Source: Achromobacter dolens
Lineage (GTDB): Bacteria > Pseudomonadota > Gammaproteobacteria > Burkholderiales > Burkholderiaceae_B
Direction of reading: 5' to 3'
Assembly (NCBI RefSeq): GCF_902859745.1
Contig: NZ_CADIJW010000005.1
Coordinates: 1 to 64,000 of the forward strand
DNA: 64,000 bases
The notes beneath the pieces are model-generated. The model had not been told where the DNA came from and did not search any database. It was given only the letters and a program-made list of their open reading frames with translations. Position numbers and translations under genes: made by a program. Positions 9,333 through 17,754 of the stretch are shown piece after piece. How positions within the stretch are numbered: the first letter of the stretch is position 1; each line of letters starts with the position of its first letter.

Positions 9333-10196
9333 CTAGAGGGCGTCGACGGGGATCTTCAGGTAGCGCACACCGTTGTCTTCCGGCGGAGGGAAATGGCCGG
9401 CGCGGATATTGACCTGGATGGCCGGCAGGATCAGCGTGGGCATCGACAGGGTGGCGTCGCGCCGCGTGCGCATGGCGACGAATTCGTCTTCGGTGACGCC
9501 GTCGCGCACGTGGATGTTGGCGCGGCGCTGTTCGGCCACGGTGGTCTGCCACGCGGCCTCGCGGCCGGCGGGCGGATAGTCGTGGCACATGTAGAGGCGG
9601 GTGTCGTCCGGCAGGCTCAGCAGGTGCCGGATGGAGCGGTACAACTGGCGGGCGTCGCCGCCGGGAAAGTCGCAGCGCGCGGTGCCGACGTCCGGCATGA
9701 ACAGGGTGTCGCCGACGAAGACGGCGTCGCCGATGCGGTAGGCCATGTCGGCCGGCGTATGGCCGGGTACGTGCATGGCGCTCGCCGTGAGGGCGCCGAT
9801 CTGGAAGGTTTCGCCATCGGCGAACAGGCGGCCGAACTGCGAGCCGTCGAGCTGGAACTGCGGCTCTAGGTTGAAGATCTTCTTGAACACGCCCTGCACG
9901 GTGCGGATGCTCTGGCCGATGGCGATGACGCCGCCCAACTGGCGCTGCAGGTAGGGCGCGGCCGACAGGTGATCGGCGTGCGCGTGGGTCTCGAGCAGCC
10001 ATTCGGTGCGCAGGCCGCGTTCGCGGACGTAGGCGGCTACCCGGTCGGCGCTGGCGGTGCTGGTGCGGCCGGACTTGGGGTCGTAGTCGAGCACCGAATC
10101 GATGATGGCACAGGCGCCGCCGGGCGCGGGCTCGTGCACCACATAGGTAACGGTGGCGGTGGCCGGGTCGAAGAAGGCCTGGATATGCGGGTTCAT
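9333..10196 (-). CDS. Persulfide-dioxygenase-like metallo-hydrolase (Blh/ETHE1 family)
   Basis: A 287-residue metallo-beta-lactamase-fold protein. The metal motif THAHADH sits in ETHAHADHLSAAPYLQ, followed by HVPGHTPADMAY, VFVGDTLFMPDVGTARCDF and YMCHDY. These are the ligands of ETHE1-type persulfide dioxygenases, which oxidise glutathione persulfide to sulfite, rather than of glyoxalase II. It is divergent from bigR and shares an AT-rich operator region, matching the known Blh/BigR sulfide-stress arrangement. The start at 10196 is the first Met before MNPHIQAFFD; no good ribosome binding site is seen. Confidence 0.85.
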   Translation of the reverse strand: MNPHIQAFFDPATATVTYVVHEPAPGGACAIIDSVLDYDPKSGRTSTASADRVAAYVRERGLRTEWLLETHAHADHLSAAPYLQRQLGGVIAIGQSIRTVQGVFKKIFNLEPQFQLDGSQFGRLFADGETFQIGALTASAMHVPGHTPADMAYRIGDAVFVGDTLFMPDVGTARCDFPGGDARQLYRSIRHLLSLPDDTRLYMCHDYPPAGREAAWQTTVAEQRRANIHVRDGVTEDEFVAMRTRRDATLSMPTLILPAIQVNIRAGHFPPPEDNGVRYLKIPVDAL

Positions 10197-10231
10197 GGGG
10201 AGGCGCCTGGAGCAGAGGAGGGTGTGCGCAT

Positions 10232-10260
10232 AACAATATATATTTTTCAATAATATTGTT
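10232..10260. promoter_or_regulatory. Candidate BigR operator (AT-rich inverted repeat)
   Basis: Perfect 8-base arms, AACAATAT at 10232-10239 and ATATTGTT at 10253-10260, are separated by 13 bases, in a strikingly AT-rich patch between the divergent hydrolase and bigR. Half-site spacing of two helical turns suits an ArsR-type dimer. The patch also probably contains both promoters. Binding by BigR is inferred from position. Confidence 0.6.
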
Positions 10261-10319
10261 GGATAGTTTATCGGTCAATATAATGATCAAACTCTTTTAC
10301 GCCGATTGACCCCCATCAA

Positions 10320-10658
10320 ATGCTGACTGCCCTGAACGATTGCGAGGTCGCCGCGCTGCGCGAATCCGCCTCCCAGGCCTGCGCGCTGCTCAAGGCGCTG
10401 GCCAACGAAGACCGGCTGCTGCTGCTGTGCCAACTGGTGCAGGGCGAGCGCAACGTCGGCGAACTGGAATCCCTGACCGGCATCCGCCAGCCGACGCTGT
10501 CGCAGCAACTGGGCGTGCTGCGCGATGAGGGCCTGGTGAGCACCCGGCGCCAGGGCGAGTACGTGTACTACCAACTGGCCAGTTTCGAGGTCAACCAGGT
10601 CATGAAGACGCTGTCCAGCCTGTATTGCGGCCGTGCCATGGCGGCGCTCGCGTCATGA
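10320..10658 (+). CDS. bigR: ArsR-family sulfide/persulfide sensor BigR
   Basis: A 112-residue winged-helix repressor of the ArsR/SmtB family (helix-turn-helix around ELESLTGIRQPTLSQQLGVL). Cys37 in LLLLCQLV and Cys103 in LYCGR are 66 residues apart, the same spacing as the redox Cys pair that forms a polysulfide bridge in BigR/SqrR sensors. It should therefore release DNA when reactive sulfur accumulates. It begins the operon with two YeeE/YedE genes and sqr, and its stop overlaps the next start (ATGA at 10655-10658). Confidence 0.87.
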   Translation: MLTALNDCEVAALRESASQACALLKALANEDRLLLLCQLVQGERNVGELESLTGIRQPTLSQQLGVLRDEGLVSTRRQGEYVYYQLASFEVNQVMKTLSSLYCGRAMAALAS

Positions 10659-11083
10659 TCGACCTGTCCGCCTTCACGCCCGCAAGCGCGCTCGGCGGCG
10701 GTGCGGTCATTGGCGTGGCCGCCGTTCTCATGATGCTGGGCGCGGGCCGCATCGCCGGCATCAGCGGCATCCTCGGCGGGCTGTTGCCGCCTGATCGCAA
10801 TGCCGGCTGGCGCCTGGCGTTCCTGCTGGGGTTGTGCCTGTCTCCCTGGTTGTATCGGTTGGGCAGCGCGCTGCCGCCGATCGTGGTGGAAGCGGGCAAT
10901 GCAAGGCTGATCGCGGCCGGCCTGCTGGTCGGCATCGGCACGCGTTTCGCGTCGGGGTGCACCAGCGGCCACGGCGTCTGCGGGCTGGCGCGCGGCTCGC
11001 GCCGTTCCCTGGCGGCGACGGCGCTCTTCATGGCGGCGGGGTTTGCCACCGTGTATGTCGCGCGGCACCTGATCGGAGGCTGA
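10655..11083 (+). CDS. YeeE/YedE family membrane protein, first half-transporter
   Basis: A 142-residue protein with about four hydrophobic helices and the YeeE/YedE signature FASGCTSGHGVCGLARGSRRS. Members transport thiosulfate or other sulfur species; in BigR operons a split pair of such proteins is usual. Translation is coupled to bigR through an ATGA overlap, and the second half starts two bases after its stop. Substrate (for example export of sulfite or uptake of a sulfur anion) is inferred from context only. Confidence 0.82.
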   Translation: MIDLSAFTPASALGGGAVIGVAAVLMMLGAGRIAGISGILGGLLPPDRNAGWRLAFLLGLCLSPWLYRLGSALPPIVVEAGNARLIAAGLLVGIGTRFASGCTSGHGVCGLARGSRRSLAATALFMAAGFATVYVARHLIGG

Positions 11084-11084
11084 C

Positions 11085-11522
11085 ATGGTGGCCTTGTTCG
11101 CGTTTCTCTCGGGATTGGTGTTCGGGCTGGGACTGCTCGTTTCCGGCATGGCCAACCCCGCCAAGGTGTTGGGCTTCCTGGACCTGGCGGGAAGCTGGGA
11201 TCCTTCGCTGGCGTTGGTGATGGGCGGTGCGCTGGCCGTGACGGCAGCGGGCTTTGCCTGGTTGCGCCGTCGTCGTGCCAGCCTGTCCGGCGAGCCGCTG
11301 CATTGGCCCACGGCCACGCGTATCGATCCGCGGCTGGCGTTGGGCAGCCTGGCGTTCGGCGCGGGTTGGGGGCTGGCGGGTTTCTGCCCCGGCCCGGCGC
11401 TGGTGGCGGCGGCGGCCGGCGTGCGGGAGGCACTGATCTTCGTGGCGGCCATGGTGGCCGGCATGGCGCTGTACTCGGCAATTCAATATATGACGAACCG
11501 GCCGTCCCGGACCGGTCGATAG
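11085..11522 (+). CDS. YeeE/YedE family membrane protein, second half-transporter
   Basis: A 145-residue protein with about four hydrophobic helices. GLLVSGMANPAKVLGFLD and GWGLAGFCPGPALVA are conserved in the second half of split YeeE/YedE transporters; the Cys in GFCPGP lines the substrate path in studied homologues. It is packed between the first half (one-base gap) and sqr (13-base gap), so all four rightward genes form one operon. It probably forms a heteromer with its partner. Confidence 0.82.
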   Translation: MVALFAFLSGLVFGLGLLVSGMANPAKVLGFLDLAGSWDPSLALVMGGALAVTAAGFAWLRRRRASLSGEPLHWPTATRIDPRLALGSLAFGAGWGLAGFCPGPALVAAAAGVREALIFVAAMVAGMALYSAIQYMTNRPSRTGR

Positions 11523-11535
11523 CAGGGAGACGAGC

Positions 11536-12774
11536 ATGCAGACGGCAGCACAGGCGCAGCGCGATTTCGACGTGGTGGTGGTCGGAGGCGGTTCGGCGGG
11601 CATCGGCGTGACCGCCAGCCTGCTGCGCCGCCGTCCGGACCTGCGCATCGCGGTCATCGAACCCAGCGACAAGCACTACTACCAGCCGGCCTGGACGCTG
11701 GTCGGCGGCGGCGCGTTCGATGTGACCAAGACCGTGCGGCCGACAAGGGCGGTGATGCCGGGCCGCGCCACCTGGCTGCAGGTCGCGGCGGCCGGTTTCG
11801 AACCCGAGGCCAACCAGGTCCGGCTGGCCGATGGCAGCGCGGTCAGCTACCAGCAATTGATCGTGTGCCCCGGCCTGCGCCTGGCCTGGGACAAGGTCGA
11901 GGGCCTGTCGGAAACGCTGGGCCGCAATGGCGTCAGTTCCAACTACCGCTTCGACCTGGCGCCCTACACCTGGGAGCTGGTGCGCGGCCTGAAGGGCGGC
12001 AAGGCGCTGTTCACGCAGCCGGCCATGCCGATCAAGTGCGCCGGCGCGCCGCAGAAGGCCATGTACCTGGCGTGCGACCACTGGCGCCGCAGCGGCGTGC
12101 TGGATCGCATCGATGTCGAATTCGACCTGGCCGGCGCGGTGCTGTTCGGCGTGCCGACCTTCGTGCCGCCGCTGATGCGCTATGTGGAAAGCTACGGCAT
12201 TTCGCTGGCGTTCAATTCGGCGCTGGTGGCGGTGGACGGCCCGGCGCGCAAGGCGTGGTTCGACGTCAAGGACGCCGAGGGGGCGGTGACCCGTGTCGAG
12301 AAGTCATTCGACATGCTGCACGCGGTGCCGCCGCAGGTGCCGCACGAATTTCTGCGCCAGAGCGCGCTGGCCGATGCGGCCGGCTGGTGCGAGGTCGATC
12401 CGGCCACGCTGCGCCATGTGCGCTACGACAACATCTTCGGGCTGGGCGATGGCATCAGCACCACCAACGCCAAGACCGCGGCGGCGGCGCGCAAGCAGAT
12501 CGTCACGGTGGCCGAGAACCTGCTGGCGGTGCGCGAAGGGCATGCGCTGCCGGTCACGTACGATGGCTATGGCTCGTGCCCGCTGACGGTCGAGCGCGGC
12601 CGCATCGTGCTGGCCGAGTTCGGCTATGGCGGCAAGCTGCTGCCCACCTTCCCGCTGGACCCGACCGTGCCGCGCAAGAGCGCCTGGTTCCTGAAGGCGA
12701 CGATGCTGCCGTGGATCTACTGGAACGGCATGCTCAAGGGCCGCGAATGGCTGGCCCGTCCGTTGGGCAATTGA
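11536..12774 (+). CDS. sqr: Sulfide:quinone oxidoreductase, type II-like
   Basis: A 412-residue flavoprotein that oxidises sulfide at the membrane face and passes electrons to quinone, producing persulfide. The FAD motif VVVVGGGSAGIG covers 13-24. The two redox cysteines of the mitochondrial-type enzyme are present as Cys168 in PIKCAGAPQK and Cys348 in YGSCPLTVERGRIVLAEF. The persulfide product would feed the divergent dioxygenase-like hydrolase. A hairpin terminator follows the gene. Confidence 0.92.
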   Translation: MQTAAQAQRDFDVVVVGGGSAGIGVTASLLRRRPDLRIAVIEPSDKHYYQPAWTLVGGGAFDVTKTVRPTRAVMPGRATWLQVAAAGFEPEANQVRLADGSAVSYQQLIVCPGLRLAWDKVEGLSETLGRNGVSSNYRFDLAPYTWELVRGLKGGKALFTQPAMPIKCAGAPQKAMYLACDHWRRSGVLDRIDVEFDLAGAVLFGVPTFVPPLMRYVESYGISLAFNSALVAVDGPARKAWFDVKDAEGAVTRVEKSFDMLHAVPPQVPHEFLRQSALADAAGWCEVDPATLRHVRYDNIFGLGDGISTTNAKTAAAARKQIVTVAENLLAVREGHALPVTYDGYGSCPLTVERGRIVLAEFGYGGKLLPTFPLDPTVPRKSAWFLKATMLPWIYWNGMLKGREWLARPLGN

Positions 12775-12799
12775 GCCTGCCGTTGCCGGCGGCGATGCC

Positions 12800-12838
12800 G
12801 CGCCCGGGCTTTGCCGGTCCCGGGCGCGCCTTTCTTCT
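12800..12838 (+). terminator. Rho-independent terminator after sqr
   Basis: GCGCCCGGG (12800-12808) pairs with CCCGGGCGC (12819-12827) across a 10-base loop, and a T-rich run follows (12831-12838). It sits 26 bases after the sqr stop and just before the convergent ligase gene. Confidence 0.7.
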
Positions 12839-12846
12839 TACCCTTG

Positions 12847-14115
12847 TTATTCGTAGGTGCGGATGTCGTCGATGACCTTGCCGTCGTTCGGCAGGGAGCC
12901 GGCCTCGGCCCATTCGACGTCGCTGCGCAGCTTGGTCACGTCGCGCACCGATTCGGCGATGCGGGCGCCGAGGTCTTCGCCGCGCACGCGTGATTCCACC
13001 CGCAGCACCATTTTGTCCGAACCGGTGGTGCCGCTGATCACCAGGCGTGCCCGCAGGATTTCCGGATGGCGGCGCACCACGTCGGCCACCTGCGACGGAT
13101 GCACGAACATGCCGCGCACCTTGGTGGTCTGGTCGGCGCGGCCCATCCAGCCCTTGATGCGGGTGTTGGTGCGGCCGCAGGGCGAGATGCCGGGCATCAC
13201 CGCCGACAGGTCGCCGGTGCCGAAGCGCACCAGCGGGTAGTCGGGGTTCAGCGTGGTGACCACGACTTCGCCCACTTCGCCATCAGGCACGGGTTCGCCG
13301 GTACCGGGCCGCACGATCTCGACGATGATGTCCTCGCCCAGCACCAGGCCCTGGCGCGCCGGCGTCTCGAACGCGATCATGCCCAGGTCGGCGCTGCCGT
13401 AGGCCTGGTAGCCCTCGATGCCGCGCGCGGCCAGCCAGTCGCGCAGCGACGGCGGGAAGGCCTCGCCGGACACCAGGGCGCGGCGCAGCGAATCCAGCTT
13501 CACGCCGAGTTCATCGGCCTTTTCCAGGATGATCTTCAGGAAGCTGGGCGTGCCGGTGTAGCCGCTGGGCGCCAGGTCCTGGATGGCGCGCACCTGCTGT
13601 TCGGTCTGGCCGGTGCCGCCGGGGAACACGGTGCAGCCGACGGCATGGGCGGCGGTCTCCATCATCGAGCCGGCCGGCGTGAAGTGGTAGGAAAAGCAGT
13701 TGTAGGCCAACTCGCCGGCGCGAAAGCCTGCGGCGTACAGCGCGCGGGCAAAGCGCCAGTAGTCGGCGCGGGCGCTTTCAGGTTCATAGATCGGGCCGGG
13801 CGAGGCGAACACGCGCATGGCTTCGCCCCAGCCGATGGCCGAGAAGCCGCCGAAAGCCTTTTGCGGTCCGGCCGGTTGCGCGGCCTGTTCGCGGCTGTGC
13901 TGCTGGCGTTCCAGCAGCTCGTGCTTGCGCAGCACCGGCAGGCGCGCCAGCGCGGCGCGCGAGGTGACCGTGGCGGGGTCGGTGCCGCGCAGTTGCTCGG
14001 CAATGGCCGGCGCGCGGGCGATGGCGCGGGCGATGGCGTCGGGCAGGGCCGCCATCAGGTCGCGCTCGCGTTGCTCGGGCGCTCGGGTTTCCAGGACATC
14101 GAAAAACTCGGACAT
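12847..14115 (-). CDS. Phenylacetate-CoA ligase-like AMP-forming enzyme
   Basis: A 422-residue acyl/aryl-adenylating enzyme of the PaaK type, about the family's usual length. Visible motifs are SGYTGTPSFLKIILEK (nucleotide region), GYQAYGSADLGMIAFE, LVRFGTGDLSAV and the C-terminal GRADQTTKVRGMFVHPSQ. It would activate an aromatic or related carboxylate to its CoA thioester. It is the last gene of the leftward HAAT transporter operon, which also begins with a CoA ligase. The acid is therefore probably the transporter's cargo or a derivative. Which acid is not evident. Confidence 0.82.
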   Translation of the reverse strand: MSEFFDVLETRAPEQRERDLMAALPDAIARAIARAPAIAEQLRGTDPATVTSRAALARLPVLRKHELLERQQHSREQAAQPAGPQKAFGGFSAIGWGEAMRVFASPGPIYEPESARADYWRFARALYAAGFRAGELAYNCFSYHFTPAGSMMETAAHAVGCTVFPGGTGQTEQQVRAIQDLAPSGYTGTPSFLKIILEKADELGVKLDSLRRALVSGEAFPPSLRDWLAARGIEGYQAYGSADLGMIAFETPARQGLVLGEDIIVEIVRPGTGEPVPDGEVGEVVVTTLNPDYPLVRFGTGDLSAVMPGISPCGRTNTRIKGWMGRADQTTKVRGMFVHPSQVADVVRRHPEILRARLVISGTTGSDKMVLRVESRVRGEDLGARIAESVRDVTKLRSDVEWAEAGSLPNDGKVIDDIRTYE

Positions 14116-14197
14116 GGGATCGCACCCTCTCGTGTGCCGTACTGCGGTGTCGTTGCCGGCGGCGAGCCGGACCGCGCCGGCGTCGCCGCTCCAGGGA

Positions 14198-15040
14198 TCA
14201 GGCCAGCCAGCGTTTGCGGCGGCGGTAGAACTTGTTGTCGCGGAAACTCTTGCGCTCGCCGCTGGAAATGCCCAGGTAGAACTCTTTCACGTCCTCGTTC
14301 TGGGCCAGGTCCTGCGCGGCGCCGTCCATCATCACGCGGCCGTTCTCCAGGATGTAGCCGTAGTCGGCATAGCGCAGCGCGATGTTGGTGTTCTGCTCGG
14401 CCAGCAGGAAGCTGACGCGCTCGCGCTGGTTCAGGTCGCGCACGATCTCGAAGATCTCCTCGACGATCTGCGGCGCCAGTCCCATGGACGGCTCGTCCAG
14501 CAGGATCATGTTGGGGTTGGCCATCAGCGCGCGGCCGATGGCGGTCATCTGTTGTTCGCCGCCCGAGGTGTAGCCGGCCTGGCTGGCGCGGCGCTGCTTC
14601 AGGCGCGGGAAATACTGGTAGACGCGCTCCAGCGCCGCGCTGGTGTCGCCGCGGCTGAGGTCGCGGGTGTAGGCGCCCGTCAGCAGGTTCTCTTCGATGG
14701 TGAGGTGGGCGAAGCAATGGCGGCCCTCCATCACCTGCACCACGCCGCGCTTGACCAGTTCGGCCGGCGACAGCTTTTCGATGCGCTGGTCGCGGTACTG
14801 GATGTGGCCCTTGGTGACGTCGCCGCGCTCGCCCTTGAGCAGGTTCGAGATGGCGCGCAACGTGGTGGTCTTGCCGGCGCCGTTGGCGCCCAGCAGGGCC
14901 ACGATCCGGCCTTCCGGCACCTGCAGGGACACGCCCTTGAGCACCAGGATGACGTGGTTGTAGATCACCTCGATGCCGTTCACATCGAGCAGTACCTTGG
15001 GGGTGTCGGCGGTAGTAGCGGTAGTCGTTGCTGCGGTCAT
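14198..15040 (-). CDS. livF: HAAT ABC transporter ATP-binding protein, LivF type (system 1)
   Basis: A 280-residue ABC ATPase with Walker A GANGAGKTT, signature SGGEQQ and Walker B MILLDEPS. It has the LivF-type ending plus about 30 extra C-terminal residues rich in Lys/Arg. It powers import through the LivH/LivM pair encoded upstream in this operon. The start at 15040 follows AGGAA; an extra upstream Met (15097) would overlap nothing but has poor sequence. The Thr/Ala-rich N-terminus is variable. The cargo is likely an acid activated by the neighbouring ligases rather than leucine. Confidence 0.88.
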   Translation of the reverse strand: MTAATTTATTADTPKVLLDVNGIEVIYNHVILVLKGVSLQVPEGRIVALLGANGAGKTTTLRAISNLLKGERGDVTKGHIQYRDQRIEKLSPAELVKRGVVQVMEGRHCFAHLTIEENLLTGAYTRDLSRGDTSAALERVYQYFPRLKQRRASQAGYTSGGEQQMTAIGRALMANPNMILLDEPSMGLAPQIVEEIFEIVRDLNQRERVSFLLAEQNTNIALRYADYGYILENGRVMMDGAAQDLAQNEDVKEFYLGISSGERKSFRDNKFYRRRKRWLA

Positions 15041-15098
15041 GGCGGTTCCTGCGGCTTGGTGGCGGCCGACGCCGTGGGGCGCCGGCCGCCGGTTCACA

Positions 15099-16433
15099 TC
15101 AGTTCTCGCAAGTGCGGGGCGTGATGTTCTTTTCCTTGGCGTACTTCGCCGCGGCTTCCTTCACCATCGGGTCCAGCAGGGTCTTGTCGGCCTGGTACCA
15201 ATCCGAGACGACCTTGAACTTGGCGCCGTCCCACTGCACGATGCGGGCCCAGTCGTCGCCCTTGTGGTTGCTGCATGAGGTCTTGACCGGGCGCATGATC
15301 TGGCCGAAGCCCAACTGGTTCAGGCGTTCCTGCGTCAGGTTCAGGTTCTCGAAGCCCCAGCGCACCTGGTCGGGCGTGAGCGCCTTGCCCTTGCCGAACT
15401 TTTCCTGCGCGGTGCGGATCGCCTCGACCTGCAGCATCGAGATCATCATGCCGCGGGTGTGGGCGATGGTGCCGAGCGTGGTCTTGCCCGTCTTGTCCGA
15501 ACCCTGGCCCTTGTCGTAGACGTACTTCTTCAGATCGTCATAGACCTTGTCGTGGTCGGCGCCGCTGTTGTGGATGGTGATGGCGTTGTAGCCCTTGGCG
15601 ACATCGCCCAGGTCCTTGACGTCGCCTTCGGAGCCGGCCCACCAGATCGCGTACATCTTGTCGCGCGGGTAGCCGCTGGCCTGCGCTTCGCGGATGGCGG
15701 TGGGCGTCATGATGCCCGCGCTCCACAGCAGCACATAGGCCGGGCGCGCCTGGCGGATCTGCAGCCAGGTGGACTTCTGTTCCACGCCGGGGGCGGTCAC
15801 CGGATACAGCAGCAGCTCGAAGCCTTCCTTGGCGGCGCGCTTCTGCAGCAGCGGGATCGGTTCCTTGCCGTAGGGCGAGTCGTGGTAGACCAGGGCGATC
15901 TTCTTGCCCTTGAGCTTGTCCATGCCGCCTTCTTTCTTGGCGATGTCCTGGATCATCACGTCGGCGGCGGTCCAGTAGGTGCCCAGCAGCGGGAAGTTCC
16001 ACTCGAACACGCTGCCGTCGACCGATTGCGACAGGCCGTAGCCCATCGTCTCGACCGGCACCTTGTCCACCATGGCCTTGTCGCTGACCGCGAAGGTGAT
16101 GCCGGTCGATTGCGTGTCGAAGCCCGACGCGCCGGTGCCCTTGCCCTTCAGGCGTTCGTAGCACTCGACGCCGCGATCGGTGGCGTAGGCGGTTTCGCAT
16201 TCCTCGTAGGTGATCTTGACGCCGTTGACGCCGCCGTCGCGTTCGTTGACCAGCTTCAGGTAATCCAGCTTGCCATCGGCCCAGGGAATGCCCAGCGGCG
16301 CGAACGACCCGGTCCGGTACACCAGCAACGGAACGAACTGCTCTTCCGCCGCCATTGCCGGCGTGGCCACGGCGCCCACGGCGCCGGCTGCGGCCACCAA
16401 GGCTGCCGCCAACTTCAGGTTAAGACGCTTCAT
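15099..16433 (-). CDS. HAAT ABC transporter substrate-binding protein (system 1)
   Basis: A 444-residue periplasmic binding protein with a signal peptide ending TPAMA (about residue 28). It belongs to the Leu/Ile/Val-binding fold class 1 but is longer than LivJ (about 370) and has a Cys-rich ending (TSCSNHKGDD, TPRTCEN). The second Met (16433) was chosen because AGGAGG lies nine bases before it; the first Met at 16439 is only three bases from that site. The divergence from LivJ supports a cargo other than branched-chain amino acids. Confidence 0.87.
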   Translation of the reverse strand: MKRLNLKLAAALVAAAGAVGAVATPAMAAEEQFVPLLVYRTGSFAPLGIPWADGKLDYLKLVNERDGGVNGVKITYEECETAYATDRGVECYERLKGKGTGASGFDTQSTGITFAVSDKAMVDKVPVETMGYGLSQSVDGSVFEWNFPLLGTYWTAADVMIQDIAKKEGGMDKLKGKKIALVYHDSPYGKEPIPLLQKRAAKEGFELLLYPVTAPGVEQKSTWLQIRQARPAYVLLWSAGIMTPTAIREAQASGYPRDKMYAIWWAGSEGDVKDLGDVAKGYNAITIHNSGADHDKVYDDLKKYVYDKGQGSDKTGKTTLGTIAHTRGMMISMLQVEAIRTAQEKFGKGKALTPDQVRWGFENLNLTQERLNQLGFGQIMRPVKTSCSNHKGDDWARIVQWDGAKFKVVSDWYQADKTLLDPMVKEAAAKYAKEKNITPRTCEN

Positions 16434-16605
16434 CTCCATTTACCTCCTGCGTGGTGTTTGGGTCATAAACCCTCGGACACCGGGGTTGGCCCGGTCTGGA
16501 GCCGGGTATTCAGGATGTCGGTCGTGGCGCGGATACCGCTACTACCGACGATGATCACAACGGGAGCCGCACCGTCCGGGCCGCGGCGGATCCGGCTTTG
16601 CCGGT

Positions 16606-16660
16606 CCCCAGCGGCGCCCCCTTGAGGGGGGAAGCGCCGCAGGCGCTTTCGGGGGTGGGC
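16606..16660. repeat. GC-rich palindromic intercistronic element
   Basis: GCGGCG-CCCCC pairs with GGGGG-GCGCCGC around 16611-16640, and a second overlapping hairpin AAGCGCC/GGCGCTT follows. It sits between the permease stop (16667) and the binding-protein gene. On the transcribed strand it could stabilise or attenuate the mRNA. It resembles REP-type scattered elements, but only this copy and a looser relative at 18721 were seen. Confidence 0.5.
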
Positions 16661-16666
16661 CCATCA

Positions 16667-17731
16667 TTAGTGGGGGAAGGGCCAGATGCGGAGCTTTTCC
16701 TTGCCGATGCTCCACAACCGCGCCAGCCCGTGCGGCTCGGCGATCAGGAAGAACACGATCAGCGCGCCGAACACCATGTGCTCGACGTGCGCGGCCGTGT
16801 CCACCGACAGCGACAGGCCCAGCATGTGCGGCACGTTGGTCAGCGCCACCGGCACCAGCACGATGAAGGCCGCGCCGAAGAAGCTGCCGATGATGGAACC
16901 CAGTCCGCCGATGATGACCATGAACAGCAACTGGAACGAACGCGTCAGGTCGAAGGCCAGCGGCTCCCACGAGCCCAGGTGGATGTAGCCCCACAGCGCG
17001 CCGGCCACGCCGACGATGAATGAGCTGACCGCGAACGCGGTGAGCTTGGCGTACATCGGGCGGATGCCGATGACCGAGGCGGCCACGTCCATGTCGCGGA
17101 TCGCCATCCACTGGCGGCCGATGGCGCCGCGCACCAGGTTCTTGGCCAACAGGCTGAAGACCACCACCAGGATCAGCACGAACAGGTACTTTTCCAGCGC
17201 GCTCTGCACCGGCAGGCCGAAGGCGGTCAGCGGCGGCACCGAGACGTTGCCCGACGACGAGTAGTTGGTGAAGAACGGGATGCGCAGGAACGCCCAGTCG
17301 ACGAAGAACTGCGCGGCCAGCGTGGCCACGGCCAGGTACAGGCCGCGGATGCGCAGGCTGGGAATGCCGAAGATCACGCCGACGATGGTGGCGAAGCACC
17401 CGCCCAGCAGGATCTGGACGATCAGCGGCATGCCCGGGAAGCGCACGCCGAAGTTCCAGGCGGCATACGCGCCCACCGCCATGAAGGCGCCCGTGCCCAG
17501 CGAGATCTGGCCGCAATAGCCCACCAGGATGTTCAGGCCGACGGCGGCCAGCGACAGGATCAGGAACGGGATCAGGATGGCGCGCAGCAGATAGTCGCTG
17601 GACAGCGCCGGGATGGCGATGAACGCCACCGCCAGCAACAGCCAGATGAAGACGCGGTCCTGGCGGATCGGGAAGATCTGCTGGTCGGCGCGATAGCTGG
17701 TCTTGAATTGGCCGTTTTCGCGATAGAACAT
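16667..17731 (-). CDS. livM: HAAT ABC transporter permease, LivM type (system 1)
   Basis: A 354-residue inner-membrane permease with about nine hydrophobic helices. NILVGYCGQISLGTGAFMAVGAYAA and LRIRGLYLAVATLA are LivM hallmarks, and the IGRQWMAIRDMDVAASVIGI stretch is the cytoplasmic loop that contacts the ATPase. It pairs with the LivH-type permease encoded 23 bases upstream. A 233-base spacer with a palindromic element separates it from the binding-protein gene downstream. Confidence 0.9.
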   Translation of the reverse strand: MFYRENGQFKTSYRADQQIFPIRQDRVFIWLLLAVAFIAIPALSSDYLLRAILIPFLILSLAAVGLNILVGYCGQISLGTGAFMAVGAYAAWNFGVRFPGMPLIVQILLGGCFATIVGVIFGIPSLRIRGLYLAVATLAAQFFVDWAFLRIPFFTNYSSSGNVSVPPLTAFGLPVQSALEKYLFVLILVVVFSLLAKNLVRGAIGRQWMAIRDMDVAASVIGIRPMYAKLTAFAVSSFIVGVAGALWGYIHLGSWEPLAFDLTRSFQLLFMVIIGGLGSIIGSFFGAAFIVLVPVALTNVPHMLGLSLSVDTAAHVEHMVFGALIVFFLIAEPHGLARLWSIGKEKLRIWPFPH

Positions 17732-17754
17732 GTTTTTATCCTAGAAGGCCGTGG

